From NCBI GenBank assembly GCA_015057635.1, contig SVEB01000020.1, positions 1 to 64,000 of the forward strand: a stretch of DNA of 64,000 bases, written 5' to 3'. Made by a program: the position numbers and the translations under genes. Source of the stretch: Lachnospiraceae bacterium. Lineage in GTDB: Bacteria > Bacillota > Clostridia > Lachnospirales > Lachnospiraceae. Each line of letters opens with the position of its first letter. Position 1 is the stretch's first letter. This document shows positions 1 to 8,871 of the stretch, one piece after another. The notes under the pieces are model-generated. The model worked only from the letters and a program-made list of their open reading frames with translations, did not search any database and had not been told where the DNA came from.

Positions 1-59
1 CTCGAACCCTGGACACCCTGATTAAGAGTCAGGTGCTCTACCAACTGAGCTAAAGATGC
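1..59 (-). tRNA. tRNA-Lys (anticodon CTT), 3' end outside the window
   Basis: Read on the minus strand, the sequence has a 7-nt acceptor strand, T8-A9, a D arm with the GTTGGTAGAG signature, a CCTGA/TCAGG anticodon stem with loop CTCTTAA, a variable loop and the start of the T arm (GTTCGAG). The anticodon CTT reads the lysine codon AAG. About 17 nt of the 3' end (rest of the T arm and acceptor strand) lie beyond the left edge. It may belong to a larger tRNA cluster to the left, which cannot be seen. Confidence 0.93.
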
Positions 60-270
60 GTACGATATAATTTCTTAACGCAAAGAGTATTATAATGGAC
101 ATAAGAAGAAAATGCAAGCTTTTTTTTAGATTTTTTCCATATAATCTAATATAATTTTTCGTTGATAGAACGTATGGAAGCAGATATAATGCAAGTATAG
201 GTGTTTTTATCATAAAAACAATGAAAACCAAATGTGCAGCCATTATATAAAGTAAGAAGTGGGGTAGGAT

Positions 271-1599
271 ATGTCGGCAAAGAAGAAACGTACAAAAGAT
301 GTAAAACATATTCTTTCAAAAGTATTTTCCGGAAATAAGAAGGAACAAGAGCATGTGGAATATGGTCCGCTTATTGTGACAGACATGTCAGAGAATGCGA
401 AAAAAGAACAGAGTGAAGAAACGAAAGAGGAAAGGCAGAATTACAAATTGGAGTTTAACAGAAAATATTTTATTATATGTACCTATGCTCTGGGCACAAT
501 TGCCGTTGCAGCACTGGCGATATACGGAATTATGAATTTGGCATCTATTAAGGCTGGGATCGGAAACTTTTTAAGTATTATATCTACGTTTATTGCAGCC
601 TTTTTCTTGGCATTTATTATGAACCCGCTTGTAAAATCACTGGAGGAGCGTTTTTTTGGAAACGTATGTAAGATTAAGACACCGAAAAGACGGCTGATTT
701 TAGCCATTCTTGTTTCGTATGTGATTGTAATTGGGATTATATCGGTAGGTCTTGTCTATGTCATCCCTCAGATTACAAACAGTGCAATTGAGTTAGGGAA
801 CAGATTATCCGATCCGAAACTGTATACCGGGTTTACAGATTATTTTCAAAATATAGAGGATAATTATCCATCCATCGATTTTGATTTTATAGAAGCAAAA
901 TTAGGGGAGCTGCTTCCAAAGCTGATCAGTTATGGAACGGACTTTATAAAGAATGTGCTTCCAATGCTTTTAGATGTATCCATATCCATCGCAAAGACAA
1001 CACTGAATGTATTCTTAACGATCGCCATTTCCATCTATATGCTGTATGATAAGAGAATGTTAACAAAGCACAGCACAAGAGTGGTATATGCCTTAATTCC
1101 TAAGAAAAAAGCAGACAGACTGTTAGAAATCTTAAAGGAGTGCAGTTCCATCTTCACAAGCTTTGTTGTTGGAAAATCCATTGACTCGCTGATTATTGGT
1201 ATTATCTGTTTTGTAGTGATGTCCATTATGAAGCTTCCGTATGCGGTATTATTAAGTGTGATCGTCGGCATCACCAATATGATCCCATACTTTGGACCAT
1301 TTATCGGAGCTGTCCCAGGCATTGTCTTATATCTGTGCATCAGTCCGTTAAATGCGATCGCATTCGCATTAATGATCTTAGTATTACAGCAGTTTGACGG
1401 ATGGATTTTAGGGCCTAAGATTTTAGGCGATTCCACCGGACTGACACCATTATGGGTTATCTTTGGTATTACGGTAGGCGGTGCTTATGGTGGCGTGATC
1501 GGTATGTTCCTTGGAGTTCCGGTTGTAGCGGTTCTTGCTTATTTAGCAAATCTGTTTATCACTGGACGACTAAAGAAAAAGAAACTGGATATCTCATAA
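271..1599 (+). CDS. AI-2E transporter family (YhhQ/PerM-type) membrane protein
   Basis: This 442-residue protein has a charged, Lys/Glu-rich cytoplasmic N-terminus of about 65 residues and then about eight hydrophobic segments in the PF01594 (AI-2E transporter/PerM) pattern. The family signature near the C-terminus is visible: PYFGPFIG, QQFDGWILGPKILG and the Gly-rich stretch around VGGAYGGVIGMFLGVP. Family members include AI-2 exporters, Na+/H+ antiporters and sporulation proteins, so the substrate is not predictable. The ATG at 271 follows GGGGTAGG. It appears monocistronic, between the tRNA and a bidirectional terminator shared with convergent trxA. A second member of the family lies at 55797-56873. 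Confidence 0.85.
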   Translation: MSAKKKRTKDVKHILSKVFSGNKKEQEHVEYGPLIVTDMSENAKKEQSEETKEERQNYKLEFNRKYFIICTYALGTIAVAALAIYGIMNLASIKAGIGNFLSIISTFIAAFFLAFIMNPLVKSLEERFFGNVCKIKTPKRRLILAILVSYVIVIGIISVGLVYVIPQITNSAIELGNRLSDPKLYTGFTDYFQNIEDNYPSIDFDFIEAKLGELLPKLISYGTDFIKNVLPMLLDVSISIAKTTLNVFLTIAISIYMLYDKRMLTKHSTRVVYALIPKKKADRLLEILKECSSIFTSFVVGKSIDSLIIGIICFVVMSIMKLPYAVLLSVIVGITNMIPYFGPFIGAVPGIVLYLCISPLNAIAFALMILVLQQFDGWILGPKILGDSTGLTPLWVIFGITVGGAYGGVIGMFLGVPVVAVLAYLANLFITGRLKKKKLDIS

Positions 1600-1627
1600 T
1601 TAAAATAAAGAATTATCTGAAACAAGT

Positions 1628-1675
1628 AAAAAAGCGTGAAACCAAACATTCAAGTTTTGGTTTCACGCTTTTTTT
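1628..1675. terminator. Bidirectional intrinsic terminator between the permease gene and trxA
   Basis: A near-perfect stem (GCGTGAAACCAAA paired with TTTGGTTTCACGC) is flanked by an A-run on the left and a T-run on the right. It can therefore end transcription from both sides, and it sits exactly between two convergent genes. Confidence 0.9.
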
Positions 1676-1684
1676 GTGTATCTC

Positions 1685-1996
1685 TTACTGATTTAAGAGT
1701 TCTGCTAATTTTGCCTTTGGTGTTACGCCAACGATTGTTTCCTTTACTTCTCCACCTTTTAAGATAAGAAGTGTAGGGATTGTCATAACACGATATTTCT
1801 GAGCGATAGAAGGTGCATTGTCTACGTTTAATTTACCGACTTTTGCTTTTCCTTCGAATTCAGCAGCAAGTTCTTCAATAACAGGTGCCATCATTTTGCA
1901 TGGACCGCACCAGTCAGCGTAGAAATCTACTAATACTGGCATATCGCACTGAAGTGCTTCTTTCTCGAAATTCTCCTCTGTAAATACAAATGCCAT
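1685..1996 (-). CDS. trxA: Thioredoxin
   Basis: This 103-residue cytosolic thiol-disulfide oxidoreductase has the classical thioredoxin fold length. The active site WCGPCK is at residues 29-34 (Cys30 and Cys33), and the cis-proline segment is MTIPT. The start is supported by TTGGAGG 8 nt upstream of the ATG. The upstream region holds a TTATGG-N10-CCATAA inverted repeat around 2015-2036, a possible regulatory site. It lies downstream of trmB and a small gene on the same strand, and it probably has its own promoter in the leader. Confidence 0.97.
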   Translation of the reverse strand: MAFVFTEENFEKEALQCDMPVLVDFYADWCGPCKMMAPVIEELAAEFEGKAKVGKLNVDNAPSIAQKYRVMTIPTLLILKGGEVKETIVGVTPKAKLAELLNQ

Positions 1997-2062
1997 AATA
2001 ATACCTCCAATTTTTCTTATGGTAAATTGTCTCCATAATAAGAGATTTTATGAATAAACCTC

Positions 2063-2263
2063 TTATTTCCTGGAGCCTTTCTTGGGAGTACCGGCAGATT
2101 TTAAAATCGCGTCCACAGCATCCCAGGATTTTTTAAATTGCATGATCTTCTTGTTCAGTTCAGCATTTGATCCAAGCGTGTTGGCAAGCTTAAGCTGTGT
2201 GGTCTTTTTCATCTGGCCCTGCTTTCCGCTCTGAAAGAGCAAATGATCACTTTCTACTATCAT
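2063..2263 (-). CDS. Possible small basic protein of unknown function
   Basis: An open frame of 66 codons lies between trmB and trxA on the same strand. I do not recognise the product. The predicted protein is Lys-rich and mostly helical, with a conserved-looking middle (LKLANTLGSNAELNKKI) and a basic tail ending in KKGSRK. The first ATG has no convincing ribosome binding site. An internal ATG near 2212 (MKKTTQ) is preceded by GGAAAG-like bases and may be the true start, giving about 50 residues. Reality and start are both uncertain. Confidence 0.4.
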   Translation of the reverse strand: MIVESDHLLFQSGKQGQMKKTTQLKLANTLGSNAELNKKIMQFKKSWDAVDAILKSAGTPKKGSRK

Positions 2264-2313
2264 ATTAGAATAGAGGAAAAAAGTGTACCAAAAAGCAGAG
2301 GAAAAGGCACATG

Positions 2314-2949
2314 CTAGCGATAAGCAACCAGACGGTGGATCGGATTACCTTTGGATGAGAATTTTTCCTCATACTCGGTCATCACGTTGCCTTCGTTGTA
2401 CTCGCTGTGATGTAAGTCAAATGTCACGTCACGAAGCATCCAGCCGGCTTCCGGAGCCTGTTCCAAAGAGAAATCAAACAGAGGACGGTTATCTGTCTTA
2501 AATGCGATGTATCCATCTTTCTTTAAGAACTGATCGTATCTTGCTAAGAACTCTTTAGAAGTCAGTCGTCTCTTGGCATGGCGATCTTTTGGCCATGGAT
2601 CGGAGAAGTTTAGGTAGATGCGGTCAATCTCATCTTTATCAAAGAGTGTGTTGATATTTTCTGCATCAAAGCGGATGAAGTATAAATTGTTGCATTCCAC
2701 CTGGGTTCTCTTTTCAATGGCACGGATTAAAACGCTTGAGTATTTTTCAATTCCGATATAGTTGATATCTGGATTCTGCATGGCAAGAGCGGTGATAAAC
2801 TGGCCTTTTCCCATACCTACTTCAATGTGGATCGGATTGTTGTTTCCGAAAAATTCATGCCATTTTCCTTTATAGCTTTCAGGTTCATGAACAACGAATT
2901 CATTGGCAGCAATAAATTCTTGTGAACCAGGAACATTTCTAAGTCTCAT
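2314..2949 (-). CDS. trmB: tRNA (guanine-N7-)-methyltransferase
   Basis: This 211-residue SAM-dependent enzyme makes m7G46 in the variable loop of tRNAs. The SAM-binding motif is VGMGKGQF, followed by the INYIGIEKYSSVL segment. The family signature LNFSDPWPKDRHAKRRL is present, as is the C-terminal TEYEEKF. Length matches the Bacillus TrmB. The start has AAAGG about 11 nt upstream. It is the first gene of a short minus-strand run that continues to the small ORF and trxA. Confidence 0.96.
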   Translation of the reverse strand: MRLRNVPGSQEFIAANEFVVHEPESYKGKWHEFFGNNNPIHIEVGMGKGQFITALAMQNPDINYIGIEKYSSVLIRAIEKRTQVECNNLYFIRFDAENINTLFDKDEIDRIYLNFSDPWPKDRHAKRRLTSKEFLARYDQFLKKDGYIAFKTDNRPLFDFSLEQAPEAGWMLRDVTFDLHHSEYNEGNVMTEYEEKFSSKGNPIHRLVAYR

Positions 2950-3335
2950 CTTTATTCATACCTTTCCATGTTAAGTCTGCTTTATCTTGGTATCGGATAG
3001 AAACGAGAAGCGTTCTATTCGATTGTTATTATGAATCTTTTAAACGAATTCATGCAGAACGGCATTCTGCCTTTTCGGCAAGGAATCTTCGTCTGTCTTG
3101 AAAAAGCGGTTTTAATAATATCTAGATTATACTTGGTGGCATGCTATTAGTCAATGAAATTAACGTGTTGAAAGGAACGAGGGATATGTATAAGAGAATT
3201 TAGAAAATGGTTGCTAAGACACAAAGAGGCTGTGATTAAAAAGAAGGAGGAGCGAAAGCGGATCGGAAATTCTCCATTTTTCTCCGAGACAAGTTCTCTT
3301 CTTTTTAAGCACGGCCTTTTTCATTTTAATATGTA
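2950..3335. other. Intergenic region without a supported gene
   Basis: These 386 nt lie between the upstream ends of trmB and the 3' end of the transglutaminase-like gene. They hold a small hairpin around 3068-3080 (GCC-TTTTC-GGC) and a stop-free stretch from about 3178 to 3357 on the plus strand that has no usable start codon. It probably also contains the trmB promoter. I see no RNA gene here. Confidence 0.5.
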
Positions 3336-3944
3336 CTATAGATTAGTCGGCAGATGATGGCGGATCAGCTGTTCGCAGTTCTCACTTTGCTCTAAGGCAT
3401 CCGTTGTGTTTTTCAGTGGATTGGCAAAAAGAGTTGGGAAGTCGATCTCATCGTATTCTTTTCTTACCGGGAAAGCCAGATGTTCTTGCTCAAGGGAGAA
3501 TTCGGAGTGGCTTCCGTTTGTGTTTCCTCTTGCATCTAAGCGGATCCATCGGTTTAAATCTTTTAAATAAACTGCATTTAAGCAGTGGATACAGTAACCG
3601 CTGTCCGGCATATCGAACACGGTAAGTCTCTGATAGCAGAATGCGGTTGGAATTCCTTCGTGGCGCAAAAGTGCGGCAAGAAGCATCGTTTTCGCATAAC
3701 AGATGCCTTCTTTGTAAGTCAGGACTTCAGAAGCACTTTTTGTGATGATATTGCTTTTAATATCCCAGGAATGGGCAATATCGTCCCGGACAAATAAAAA
3801 GGCCTTTTCTATTTTCTCGTTATCCGTCTTGCAGTCTGCAAACAGCTCTGCTGCTTTTTGCTCGATACAAGGTGTATGATAATCTACATACTTGGTGGCC
3901 ATTAGGTATTCGGACATATCATTTTCATCTAGAATAAATCTCAT
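3336..3944 (-). CDS. Transglutaminase-like cysteine peptidase-fold protein
   Basis: This 202-residue cytosolic protein carries a transglutaminase-like core. The Cys/His/Asp triad is visible as GICYAK, YCIHCLNAVYL and WIRLDARG. The preceding helix (AFLFVRDDIAHSWDI) is typical of the bacterial family PF01841. There is no signal peptide or membrane segment. Bacterial members may act as peptidases or amidases, and the substrate here is unknown. The start has AGGGGGT 9 nt upstream of the ATG. It stands alone, divergent from the 4161 operon. Confidence 0.82.
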   Translation of the reverse strand: MRFILDENDMSEYLMATKYVDYHTPCIEQKAAELFADCKTDNEKIEKAFLFVRDDIAHSWDIKSNIITKSASEVLTYKEGICYAKTMLLAALLRHEGIPTAFCYQRLTVFDMPDSGYCIHCLNAVYLKDLNRWIRLDARGNTNGSHSEFSLEQEHLAFPVRKEYDEIDFPTLFANPLKNTTDALEQSENCEQLIRHHLPTNL

Positions 3945-4160
3945 AAGCGTAACCCCCTAAGAATAGTATACTAAATATCCAATATTATACAATAAATGAT
4001 AAAATACAACAAGATAAAAGTGAAAAATTATAGAAAATACTGGAACTCATTATGGAATTCTTTAAAAATGGTAGAAAGAGGGTGGGGGATTATGCCCAGG
4101 GTAGTGTTTTTATAGCGGATAAGGTATAATAAGAAGGATAAGAGGCAAGGAGGAACGCCA

Positions 4161-5567
4161 TTGATTTATGAACGACTGTTAGAGCATGTGCAGTCGGATT
4201 TTTATCCGATGCATATGCCAGGACATAAACGAAATAAGGAATTTTGCATGGTGAATCCATATGCGATCGATATTACGGAGATTGATGGATTTGATAACCT
4301 GCATGAAGCGGAGGAGCTGTTAGCGGATGCGATGAAGAGAGCCGCAGCCATTTACCAGACAAAGGAGACTTATTTCCTTGTAAATGGCAGCACATGCGGG
4401 TTATTAGCCGGAATCAGCGCGCTCACAAGCAAGGGAGATGATGTCTTAGTGGCAAGAAACTCCCATAAGGCGGTGTATAATGCCATTTTTTTAAATGAGC
4501 TGCATCCCATCTATCTGTATCCGGAGATGGATGTGGATTATGGGATCGCGTTAGGGATCAGTCCAGAGCAGGTCAGAGAACGGTTAGAGGAGAATCCGAA
4601 CATCCGGCTTGTTGTGATAACATCTCCGACTTATGAAGGAATCGTATCGGATATTAGAGCGATTGCGGATATCGCACACAGTTACGGGGCATATCTGCTT
4701 GTGGATGAGGCACATGGAGCCCATCTTCCATTTATGAAGGGGGCACCAAAGAGTGCGCTTTTTATGGGGGCGGATGTGGTGATCCAGAGCGTGCATAAGA
4801 CGCTTCCTGCATTTACCCAGACAGCGCTTTTACACATCGCAAGTGAAAGGGTGAATAGAGAGGAGATAAAACGATATCTAAGCATTTATGAAACAAGCAG
4901 TCCGTCCTATGTGCTGATGGCAGGAATCGATCAGTGCATGGAGTTTTTAGAAAAAGGCAGCAGCCGGTTCGCAGCCTATGAAAAAGAACTTGAGCAGCTT
5001 ACGAAAGAGCTTTTAAGGGGCGATGCAGTACAGTTATGGCAGCCGGCAGATCCGGATGTGCCAAAAGATCCGACAAAACTTGTGCTTACAAAGGGAAGCG
5101 GGAGCGGAAAGGCTCTGTATGATGAATTCCGCCTGACCTATCATATTCAGCCAGAAATGGCATCAAAAGACTATGTGCTTTTAATGAGCACGGTTGGGGA
5201 TACGAAAGAGGGATTGAAACGGGTTGCCGATGCAGTGCGCATGATGAATCAGAAAGAAGTAGGCAATACTAAAGAGGTTAGCAGGCATAAGTTCGTATTT
5301 ATCCGTCCTGCAATACGATATGAACATGCAAAGACAAGAGGGATGAAGACAGAAATCGTACCGCTTAAGGACAGCATTGGGCGGGCAGCGGCCGGTTATG
5401 TCTATTTATATCCGCCCGGAATCCCACTATTGGTGCCGGGAGAGGTAATGTCAGAGGAATTGCTTGCAGAAATCGACAATTATAGACTGAGTGGTCTGGA
5501 AGTGAAAGGGCTTAAAGAAGGTAGTAGGATTATGGTTTTAAAAGAAGAGGGAGCATCAAGCCGGTAA
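4161..5567 (+). CDS. Orn/Lys/Arg decarboxylase family PLP enzyme
   Basis: This 468-residue fold-type I PLP enzyme resembles short Bacillus YaaO/SpeA-like decarboxylases. The N-terminal motif is FYPMHMPGHKRN. PLP contacts are in VNGSTCGLLAGI and VDEAHGAHLPF, and the Schiff-base lysine is in QSVHKTLPA (Lys213). A C-terminal domain with PGIPLLVPGE follows. It probably decarboxylates lysine, ornithine or arginine, but motifs alone do not give the substrate. The start is TTG at 4161 with AAGGAGG 8 nt upstream. It opens the operon that runs through the kinase, yaaR, holB and yaaT, and B. subtilis yaaO sits at the equivalent place. Confidence 0.88.
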   Translation: MIYERLLEHVQSDFYPMHMPGHKRNKEFCMVNPYAIDITEIDGFDNLHEAEELLADAMKRAAAIYQTKETYFLVNGSTCGLLAGISALTSKGDDVLVARNSHKAVYNAIFLNELHPIYLYPEMDVDYGIALGISPEQVRERLEENPNIRLVVITSPTYEGIVSDIRAIADIAHSYGAYLLVDEAHGAHLPFMKGAPKSALFMGADVVIQSVHKTLPAFTQTALLHIASERVNREEIKRYLSIYETSSPSYVLMAGIDQCMEFLEKGSSRFAAYEKELEQLTKELLRGDAVQLWQPADPDVPKDPTKLVLTKGSGSGKALYDEFRLTYHIQPEMASKDYVLLMSTVGDTKEGLKRVADAVRMMNQKEVGNTKEVSRHKFVFIRPAIRYEHAKTRGMKTEIVPLKDSIGRAAAGYVYLYPPGIPLLVPGEVMSEELLAEIDNYRLSGLEVKGLKEGSRIMVLKEEGASSR

Positions 5568-5607
5568 CAAAAAGGCAGAGAGTAAGAAAAAACGAAAGGG
5601 AGAGAGA

Positions 5608-6198
5608 ATGGGAAAAATATATGTGGTGATGGGAAAAAGTGCATCTGGAAAAGATACGATCTACAGAAGGCTTGTTAAAGATAAAGCGCTTTCCCTAAAG
5701 ACAATCGTCACCTATACGACAAGGCCGATCCGCTTAGGAGAAGAAAATGGAAGAGAATATTATTTTGTGACGGAAGAAGAGTTTGAACGTCTGAAAGAAG
5801 AAGGGCATATGATCGAAGCACGTTCGTATCATACGGTGCATGGTATCTGGCATTATTTTATGGCGGATGACGGACAGATCGATATCGGAAAATCCGATTA
5901 TATCGTAATTGATACACTGGAAGGGTATGAGCAGATCTGTGCTTATTATGGCAAGGAAAACGTGGTTCCGCTCTATATCGAAGTGGAGGATGGAATCCGG
6001 TTAGAGAGAGCATTAAGCCGTGAAAGAAGCCAGTTAGAACCAAAGTATGCGGAAATGTGCAGAAGATTCTTAGCCGATGATGCGGATTTTTCAGAGGATA
6101 ATATCAAGCATGCCGCTATCACGAAACGGTATCAGAATGAAGAAATCGAAGCATGCTATCAGGAGCTGAAACAGGATATTTTAAAGAATCAGGTCTAG
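5608..6198 (+). CDS. Guanylate-kinase-like nucleotide kinase
   Basis: This 196-residue P-loop kinase has the guanylate kinase layout. The P-loop is GKSASGKDT. A GMP-binding-type segment TYTTRPIRLGEENGREYYFVTEEEF follows in residues 38-62, then MIEARSY. It has AspThr in place of the usual SerThr after the P-loop Lys, and the C-terminal half is divergent, so it may not be the housekeeping Gmk. It starts 40 nt after the decarboxylase gene with GGGAGAGAG upstream. In B. subtilis this slot is taken by thymidylate kinase (tmk) and yaaQ, and both are absent here. Confidence 0.8.
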   Translation: MGKIYVVMGKSASGKDTIYRRLVKDKALSLKTIVTYTTRPIRLGEENGREYYFVTEEEFERLKEEGHMIEARSYHTVHGIWHYFMADDGQIDIGKSDYIVIDTLEGYEQICAYYGKENVVPLYIEVEDGIRLERALSRERSQLEPKYAEMCRRFLADDADFSEDNIKHAAITKRYQNEEIEACYQELKQDILKNQV

Positions 6199-6288
6199 TC
6201 GGGTGTTTTTTTTGTGGCGGCTGAATTAGAACTGTAATTTATAGAGAAAATATGGTATACTAGTGCAAAAGAAGCAGGGAGGACGTAT

Positions 6289-6729
6289 ATGGATATACGC
6301 GTGAATCAGGCCCAGCTGGTGAACCAGGTGGAGAGGAAGGAAGCAGTCGCGCCGTCCGATGGCTCTTTTAAGTTTGTTTTAGTCAGCAATATTGAGGAGC
6401 AGCAGCTTCAGACAAGACTTAATGCGCTGATCGAAGAGATCGGAGCACAGAGCGAGCGTATTAAGAAACGAAGAGATGTTGTGGATATGCGGCGCTATCG
6501 TGAACTGATCAAGGAGTTCATGAACGAAGTCGTGACCCATTCTCATAAGTTCTCAAGACAGAACTTCTTAGACAGAAGGGGAAGGCACCGGGTATACGGG
6601 ATCATCAAACTGATTGATCAGAACTTAGATGAGCTGGCAGGAGAATTAATCAAAGATGAGCAGGATGTGATCGGAATCTTAAATAAGATTGATGAGATCA
6701 GAGGCCTTCTTTTGGATTTGCTGGCATAA
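6289..6729 (+). CDS. YaaR family protein (DUF327)
   Basis: This 146-residue, mostly helical soluble protein matches the YaaR/DUF327 family in size and in features such as RYRELIKEFMNEV and FDRRGRHRVYGIIKLID-type segments (here LDRRGRHRVYGIIKLID). The function of the family is unknown, but it is regularly encoded just upstream of holB in Firmicutes. A TATACT -10-like box at 6257-6262 suggests an extra promoter. The ribosome binding site is GGGAGG, 8 nt before the ATG. Confidence 0.85.
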   Translation: MDIRVNQAQLVNQVERKEAVAPSDGSFKFVLVSNIEEQQLQTRLNALIEEIGAQSERIKKRRDVVDMRRYRELIKEFMNEVVTHSHKFSRQNFLDRRGRHRVYGIIKLIDQNLDELAGELIKDEQDVIGILNKIDEIRGLLLDLLA

Positions 6730-6804
6730 AAAGACGTATCGTATAGATAGAAAGAAATAAGAAGTGTACATGTTGTTTGAAAGAAGTGTCTGGAGGTGAG
6801 AGTC

Positions 6805-7794
6805 ATGTATACATTTTCGGATGTAATCGGACATGCTGCGATTATTGAACATCTGCAGAATGCGATCAGAATGAAAAAGATATCTCATGCCTATATTCTG
6901 CATGGAGAAGATGACAGCGGAAAGAATATGCTTGCAAGTATTTTTGCTGCCACACTGCAGTGTGAGGAAGGGGGAGTTAACCCTTGTGGAAAATGTAAGT
7001 CATGCATGCAGGCTTTCACAGGCAATCAGCCGGATATCATAAGAGTAACCCATGAGAAGGCAAGCATCAGTGTAGATGATATCCGAACACAGTTAAACAG
7101 TGATATTCAGATCAAGCCTTATAGCAGTCCGTATAAGGTATATATTATAGATGAGGCAGAGAAGTTAACAGAGGCAGCGCAGAACGCATTGTTAAAGACA
7201 ATCGAGGAGCCGCCGGAATATGCCGTGATCTTTCTGCTGACGAATAATGTGAATGTATTTTTGCAGACCATTTTATCTAGATGTGTCACCCTGAACCTAA
7301 AAGGGGTGGACAAGGAACAGATTGAAGAATATCTGATGCGCGAAGTGAAAGTTCCGGACTATCAGGCACAGTTGTGTGCGGATTTTTCCGGAGGAAACTT
7401 AGGAAGGGCAGTGAAATATGCCACATCCGAAGAGTTCGTGCAGATGAAAAATGATGTGGTCCATCTGCTAAAATACATCAATGATATGGAATTATCCGAT
7501 ATGTCGGATGCAATCAAGCAGTTAGGGAATAACAAGGCGAACATAGGCGAGATCCTAGACCTGATTTTATTATGGTATCGGGATGTGCTGATGTTTAAGG
7601 CAACGAAGGATGTAAACCTGCTTTTATATAAAAGCGAGGTATCAGATATAAAGAAACAGGCGGATCTTAAGAGCTTTGAGGGGTTAGAAAAGATTCTGAA
7701 AGCATTGGACAAGGTAAAAGTACGGCTTGGCTCCAATGTGAATTTTGATATCGCTTTGGAACTTTTATTAATGGCCATGAAGGAAAGCGAATAA
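6805..7794 (+). CDS. holB: DNA polymerase III subunit delta'
   Basis: This 329-residue clamp-loader subunit helps load the beta clamp at the replication fork. The N-terminal AAA+ fold has a degenerate Walker A (GEDDSGKN, Asn in place of Thr/Ser), as expected for a delta' subunit that does not hydrolyse ATP. A four-Cys zinc module follows (CGKCKSC plus an upstream Cys), then a Walker B-like YIIDEAEKL and the ILSRC arginine-finger motif. I chose ATG 6805 over an upstream GTG at 6796 because GGAGGTGA ends 5 nt before it. It lies in the conserved yaaR-holB-yaaT order. Confidence 0.93.
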   Translation: MYTFSDVIGHAAIIEHLQNAIRMKKISHAYILHGEDDSGKNMLASIFAATLQCEEGGVNPCGKCKSCMQAFTGNQPDIIRVTHEKASISVDDIRTQLNSDIQIKPYSSPYKVYIIDEAEKLTEAAQNALLKTIEEPPEYAVIFLLTNNVNVFLQTILSRCVTLNLKGVDKEQIEEYLMREVKVPDYQAQLCADFSGGNLGRAVKYATSEEFVQMKNDVVHLLKYINDMELSDMSDAIKQLGNNKANIGEILDLILLWYRDVLMFKATKDVNLLLYKSEVSDIKKQADLKSFEGLEKILKALDKVKVRLGSNVNFDIALELLLMAMKESE

Positions 7795-7859
7795 TCATTT
7801 AAGAAAGATCCGGCCGGATCTGAGGAGAGATGAGAGGAATAAGGAGAGAGGACAGGCAG

Positions 7860-8762
7860 ATGATAAACGTAATAGGTGTTCGTTTTAGAAGAGCTGGGAA
7901 AGTTTATTTTTTTGATCCTGCTGGTTTTGCAATTAAACCGGGAGATAATGTAATTGTAGAGACCGCCAGAGGGGTTGAGTATGGAAAAGTCGTATTAGGA
8001 CCAAGAGATGTGGAAGATGACAAGGTGATTCAGCCATTAAAGCCGGTGATCCGACCAGCAAGTGCAGAGGACGACGAAATCGAGCGCAAGAATAAAGAAA
8101 AAGAAAAGACCGCATATACGATCTGTTTAGAGAAGATCGCAAAGCACGGCCTTGAGATGAAGTTAATCGACTGTGAATATACATTTGATAACAATAAGGT
8201 GCTGTTTTATTTTACTGCTGATGGAAGAATCGATTTTCGTGAGCTTGTAAAAGATTTAGCAAGCGTCTTTAAGACAAGAATTGAGTTAAGACAGATCGGA
8301 GTAAGAGATGAGACAAAGATCGTGGGAGGCATTGGCATCTGCGGAAGACCATTATGCTGTCATACCTATCTTTCCGAATTCGCGCCGGTATCCATCAAGA
8401 TGGCGAAGGAACAGAATCTGTCGTTAAATCCGACTAAGATCTCAGGTGTATGCGGACGTCTGATGTGCTGCCTTAAGAATGAGGAAGAAGCGTATGAAGA
8501 GCTGAACTCCAGACTTCCAAGCGTAGGAGACCACGTCACAACCAATGATAACCTGCATGGAGAAGTATCCAGTGTCAGTGTATTGAAGCAGCTTGTTAAG
8601 GTAATCGTCGTACTCGAAAACGATGAGAAGGAAATCAGGGAATACAAAGTAGCGGATCTGAAATTCAAGCCGAAGAGACGCAAGGAGCGAGTTCAGATTG
8701 ACGATGAGCTTCGTGCTTTAGAAGCGCTGGAACGAAAAGAAGGAAATCATCTGGATGATTAA
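7860..8762 (+). CDS. ricT: PSP1 domain protein YaaT/RicT
   Basis: This 300-residue protein belongs to the YaaT/RicT (PSP1) family. In B. subtilis this protein joins RicA and RicF in an iron-sulfur-containing complex that affects RNase Y-dependent mRNA processing, competence and sporulation phosphorelay timing. The conserved opening INVIGVRFRRAGKVY is present. So is the Cys-rich core GICGRPLCCHTYL and VCGRLMCCL, whose cysteines can ligate Fe-S clusters. The ATG at 7860 is preferred over 7830 because family members begin MINVIGVRF and AAGGAGAG lies upstream. It follows holB as in Bacillus, but no yabA lies downstream. Confidence 0.9.
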   Translation: MINVIGVRFRRAGKVYFFDPAGFAIKPGDNVIVETARGVEYGKVVLGPRDVEDDKVIQPLKPVIRPASAEDDEIERKNKEKEKTAYTICLEKIAKHGLEMKLIDCEYTFDNNKVLFYFTADGRIDFRELVKDLASVFKTRIELRQIGVRDETKIVGGIGICGRPLCCHTYLSEFAPVSIKMAKEQNLSLNPTKISGVCGRLMCCLKNEEEAYEELNSRLPSVGDHVTTNDNLHGEVSSVSVLKQLVKVIVVLENDEKEIREYKVADLKFKPKRRKERVQIDDELRALEALERKEGNHLDD

Positions 8763-8768
8763 TATAAC

Positions 8769-8802
8769 GGCCCGAAAGGTACAAATCCTTGAGGGCCTTT
8801 TT
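8769..8802 (+). terminator. Intrinsic terminator after yaaT
   Basis: A GGCCC/GGGCC stem with an inner AAGG/CCTT extension is followed by TTTTT. It closes the decarboxylase-to-yaaT operon. Confidence 0.75.
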
Positions 8803-8871
8803 AAGCGTATAGAAAACATCACCTATATGTTTTAGACCACTTGTTCCAGTAAAAAAATTAGGAGTTTAGAT

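Noticed and set aside
2283-2501. 72-codon plus-strand frame opposite the end of trmB
   Set aside because: It is antisense to a well-supported gene and gives a Cys/Arg-rich product with no recognisable features.
3178-3357. Stop-free plus-strand stretch encoding CIREFRKWLLRHKEA-like peptide
   Set aside because: It has no ATG, GTG or TTG start at a useful place; the well-placed ATG in the same area is in another frame and stops after five codons.
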